A DNA stretch of 7,703 bases from assembly GCA_050331395.1 (NCBI GenBank), contig JBHJGX010000064.1:1-7703 (forward strand). Reading direction: 5' to 3'. Shown here in pieces: positions 5,636 to 7,703 of the stretch (the stretch's first letter is position 1; each line of letters begins with the position of its first letter). Source of the DNA: Thermohalobaculum sp050331395. GTDB taxonomy: Bacteria > Pseudomonadota > Alphaproteobacteria > Rhodobacterales > Rhodobacteraceae. Under the pieces are notes generated by a model. It made no database searches, was not told the DNA's origin, and saw only the letters and a list, made by a program, of their open reading frames with translations. Made by a program: the position numbers and the translations under genes.

Positions 5636-7703
5636 ATGAGCAGGGGACGGGAAGGCGTGATCATGGCCGGCGCTGCGGGATTTCTCGCGCTCTTAGGCTA
5701 TGCGCTCTGGTCGAGCAACCCGAATGCGCCCGGGACGCCCCAGCCTGTGTCGGTCGCGCCCGAGCCCGCAGATGCGAGGGCAGAGCCCGCGCGCGGGGCG
5801 GAGCCGCCGGAGACGGCCGTCGAAACGCGGCCCGCGGATCTTTCGCCCCCAGGCGCCCGCGCTCCGCGGCCGGCAGGCGCAGCGCAGGGTCTGGCGACCG
5901 CATCCGGCCCCCATCGCGCCGCCGACGCGCCTGCAGTGGGCCGCGGGGCCGCGCCGGCTCCGGCACGCCCGCCATCGGTGAGGGCGCCCGAGGGCCCCGG
6001 TGCGCCGGCCTCGCTGGGACGCGGGTCGCCACGGCTTCCCGATGACGACATCTTTGTCGGACGGCTCGATCCGGGGGCAGAGACCGGGCTTCGCCGCGGG
6101 CCGCCGGCGCCCGGTCCGCCAACGGCTTCGGGCGCCCCGCCGGGCTTCGGTGCACCCGCGCCGCCGGATGCGGGCCCCGGTGGAGCGCTGAACGTCGCGC
6201 CCCGGGCGGGTGTCGAGGACGATCCGGTCGCGGGCGCAGAGATCGGGGGCGGCCTGTCGCGACAGAGCCCTCGCCCGCCTTCGGGGCTTGGCCTGCCGTC
6301 GGGTTTTGGCGCTGCGCCGCTGCCGCCCGGCGGCCCCGGTCTCGCGCGCCGCCCGGTCGAGGAGGCGCGACCGGCTCTCGAGCCCACGCCGGTCTTGACC
6401 GAGAACGAACCGACCCCGGGGCCCGTCTTGCCGGCCGAAGGCGCACCTGCTCCGGCGCCGTCCCCTGCCGCACCGGCCGGTCCCGTCGCATACCGAGGAG
6501 CGCCCGAGATCGATATCCTGCGCGTCGAGCCCGATGGCAGCACCGTGATCGCCGGCCGCGCCCGTCCCGGCCGAGAGGTCGATATCGTGCTCGGCGACCG
6601 GGTTGTTGCCAGCGCCCGCGCCGATGCGAGCGGACAATGGGTTGCCGTCCTCGCGATCCCGCTCACCGATGCGGCGCAAGAGCTGCGCGTTCGGATGTTG
6701 GCCGAGGCGGCGCCGGCGGTCCCTGAGGGTGGGCCGTCGGCGGAGAGGGGCGAACCTTCGGCCAGCGACCTCGAGACCGCCGCGCCCGGTCTGCCGGAGC
6801 CCGTGCGCGCGGGTGCGCCGGGGCCATTGCCGCGCGTTGCGGTCGGCGAGGCAGCGCCGCGCCGGGGCACGCCGCCCGTGCGGGGCGCGGCGATCCGTCC
6901 GCCCACCGCAATCCTTGAGGCGCCAAGGGTGGAAGGCTCGCCGGTGCGTCCGGCCCGTCCCGAGGCGCCTCGCATCGCCGCCATCCCCCGATCCTCGGCG
7001 CCGGAGCCCGCACCCCGATCCGGTCCCGCAGTGCCCTCCAGCACCGTGCCTGCGGTCGCGACGGGGTCCTCCCCGCACCCGTCGGCACTGCCACCCGCCG
7101 CGCCACCCGTCGGCCGGTTCGAGGCCCCCGCCATCGCGAAACGGGGCTGGGATATCGTCAAGCCGGCCCCGGAGCGACTGCCGAGCCTGCCGCTCGGCCC
7201 CTATTTCGCGATCATCACCGTGCGACCGGATGCGGATCTCGCCTCGCCCGAGGCGCTGATGCCCGCGCGCCGCCGGAGCGATCCGGGGGCCCGTCCGGAA
7301 CCGCCCGCCGCCCTGTCCGCGGCCAAACGACGGAAGCCCCGGATCGCCGAGGCCGAGGTCGACGCCGGGGCCTCTGCCCAGCCCGAGCCCGCGCTCGACC
7401 CGCCGCTCACGCTCGTCACCCGGATCGACGGTCCGTCCCCGCCGCGGATCCGTCCGGAGCGGCCCGCCACCGATCCGACGCTCGGGGGCCGTCCGGTCTT
7501 CGGCCGTGCCGGCGCACTCGCGCGGCCTCCGTCCTCGACAGCGCTCGCCGGCGGTCGGCCGAGGCTCGTTCCGCCGATCAAGACCGCGCCGCCCGGGGCG
7601 TTCCCTCCGGCCGCCGATCGGGGCCCGGAGATCGCCCTTGCCGGTGACGACGCCGTGCCGCCCGCGGGCCCGCCGGCGCCGCCATTCGCCGCGCCGCCGG
7701 TCG
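5636..7703 (+). CDS. membrane-anchored Pro/Ala/Arg-rich protein with Ig-like domain (3' end outside window)
   Basis: An uninterrupted frame of 689 codons runs from ATG 5636 off the right edge, so the C-terminus is missing. Residues 1-7 are basic and are followed by one hydrophobic segment (about 8-25, GVIMAGAAGFLALLGYALW), predicting an anchor with the rest outside the cytoplasm. A long Pro/Ala/Gly/Arg-rich stretch (26-288) precedes a compact domain at about 289-354 (EIDILRVEPDGSTVIAGRA, GREVDIVLGDRVVASARAD, ASGQWVAVLAIPLTD). This resembles the Ig-like repeat of Rhodobacteraceae envelope proteins that often end in a peptidoglycan-binding LysM domain. A second disordered region follows, broken by a more ordered patch at 500-533 (Trp505, GPYFAIITVRPD). 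ATG 5636 has GAGGAG twelve bases upstream; ATG 5663 has GGAAGG at seven bases and is an alternative start, but it would lose the basic N-terminus. Peptidoglycan binding is an inference: no LysM is visible here. Open frames on the opposite strand are treated as shadows. Confidence 0.75.
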   Translation, partial: MSRGREGVIMAGAAGFLALLGYALWSSNPNAPGTPQPVSVAPEPADARAEPARGAEPPETAVETRPADLSPPGARAPRPAGAAQGLATASGPHRAADAPAVGRGAAPAPARPPSVRAPEGPGAPASLGRGSPRLPDDDIFVGRLDPGAETGLRRGPPAPGPPTASGAPPGFGAPAPPDAGPGGALNVAPRAGVEDDPVAGAEIGGGLSRQSPRPPSGLGLPSGFGAAPLPPGGPGLARRPVEEARPALEPTPVLTENEPTPGPVLPAEGAPAPAPSPAAPAGPVAYRGAPEIDILRVEPDGSTVIAGRARPGREVDIVLGDRVVASARADASGQWVAVLAIPLTDAAQELRVRMLAEAAPAVPEGGPSAERGEPSASDLETAAPGLPEPVRAGAPGPLPRVAVGEAAPRRGTPPVRGAAIRPPTAILEAPRVEGSPVRPARPEAPRIAAIPRSSAPEPAPRSGPAVPSSTVPAVATGSSPHPSALPPAAPPVGRFEAPAIAKRGWDIVKPAPERLPSLPLGPYFAIITVRPDADLASPEALMPARRRSDPGARPEPPAALSAAKRRKPRIAEAEVDAGASAQPEPALDPPLTLVTRIDGPSPPRIRPERPATDPTLGGRPVFGRAGALARPPSSTALAGGRPRLVPPIKTAPPGAFPPAADRGPEIALAGDDAVPPAGPPAPPFAAPPV

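Noticed and set aside
1..7703. CRISPR array, insertion sequence, tRNA, rRNA or attachment site
   Set aside because: No regularly spaced repeats, transposase-like frame with terminal repeats, or tRNA cloverleaf could be found by eye. The window reads as stable chromosomal sequence.

Overview
The window is a GC-rich stretch of chromosome. Protein sequences and gene neighbours suggest an alphaproteobacterium, most likely of the Rhodobacterales (Rhodobacteraceae-like). The clues are a YajC whose N-terminus reads MFVTPAHAQ, a short Mth938-like protein just downstream of secF, an Fe-type superoxide dismutase with the NPLCFGQTALLGCDVWEH region, and a LOG protein with the YGAGDxGLMG variant. Species cannot be told from the window.

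Layout. Positions 1-118 hold no gene I can recognise. A candidate 25-residue membrane protein lies on the minus strand (119-196). A roughly 320-base divergent intergenic region follows, with a plausible promoter for the first operon. On the plus strand come yajC (514-846) and a single-gene secD-secF fusion (882-3551), which together encode the accessory complex of the Sec translocon. After a 221-base spacer with two hairpins comes a Mth938-like protein (3773-4135), then sodB (4291-4896) behind its own probable promoter. A LOG-family phosphoribohydrolase (4991-5536) is on the minus strand and converges on sodB, with a strong hairpin between the two. Divergent from it, a long plus-strand gene begins at 5636 and runs off the end at 7703. 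It encodes a membrane-anchored, very Pro/Ala/Arg-rich protein with one Ig-like domain.

How the genes relate. YajC and SecDF act in the same complex: SecDF uses the proton gradient to pull secreted proteins out of SecYEG, and YajC associates with it. The Mth938-like gene may be a distal member of that transcription unit, though the long spacer leaves this open. sodB, the LOG gene and the Ig-like gene look like separate units.

Most of the window is ordinary housekeeping sequence, and I found no clearly novel defence, mobile or biosynthetic system. The points most worth a second look are the SecDF fusion, a Lys in place of the usual Asn in its SecD TM4 motif, the very extended disordered Ig-like protein, the 25-residue membrane protein, and a direct repeat plus dyad around the putative sodB promoter.
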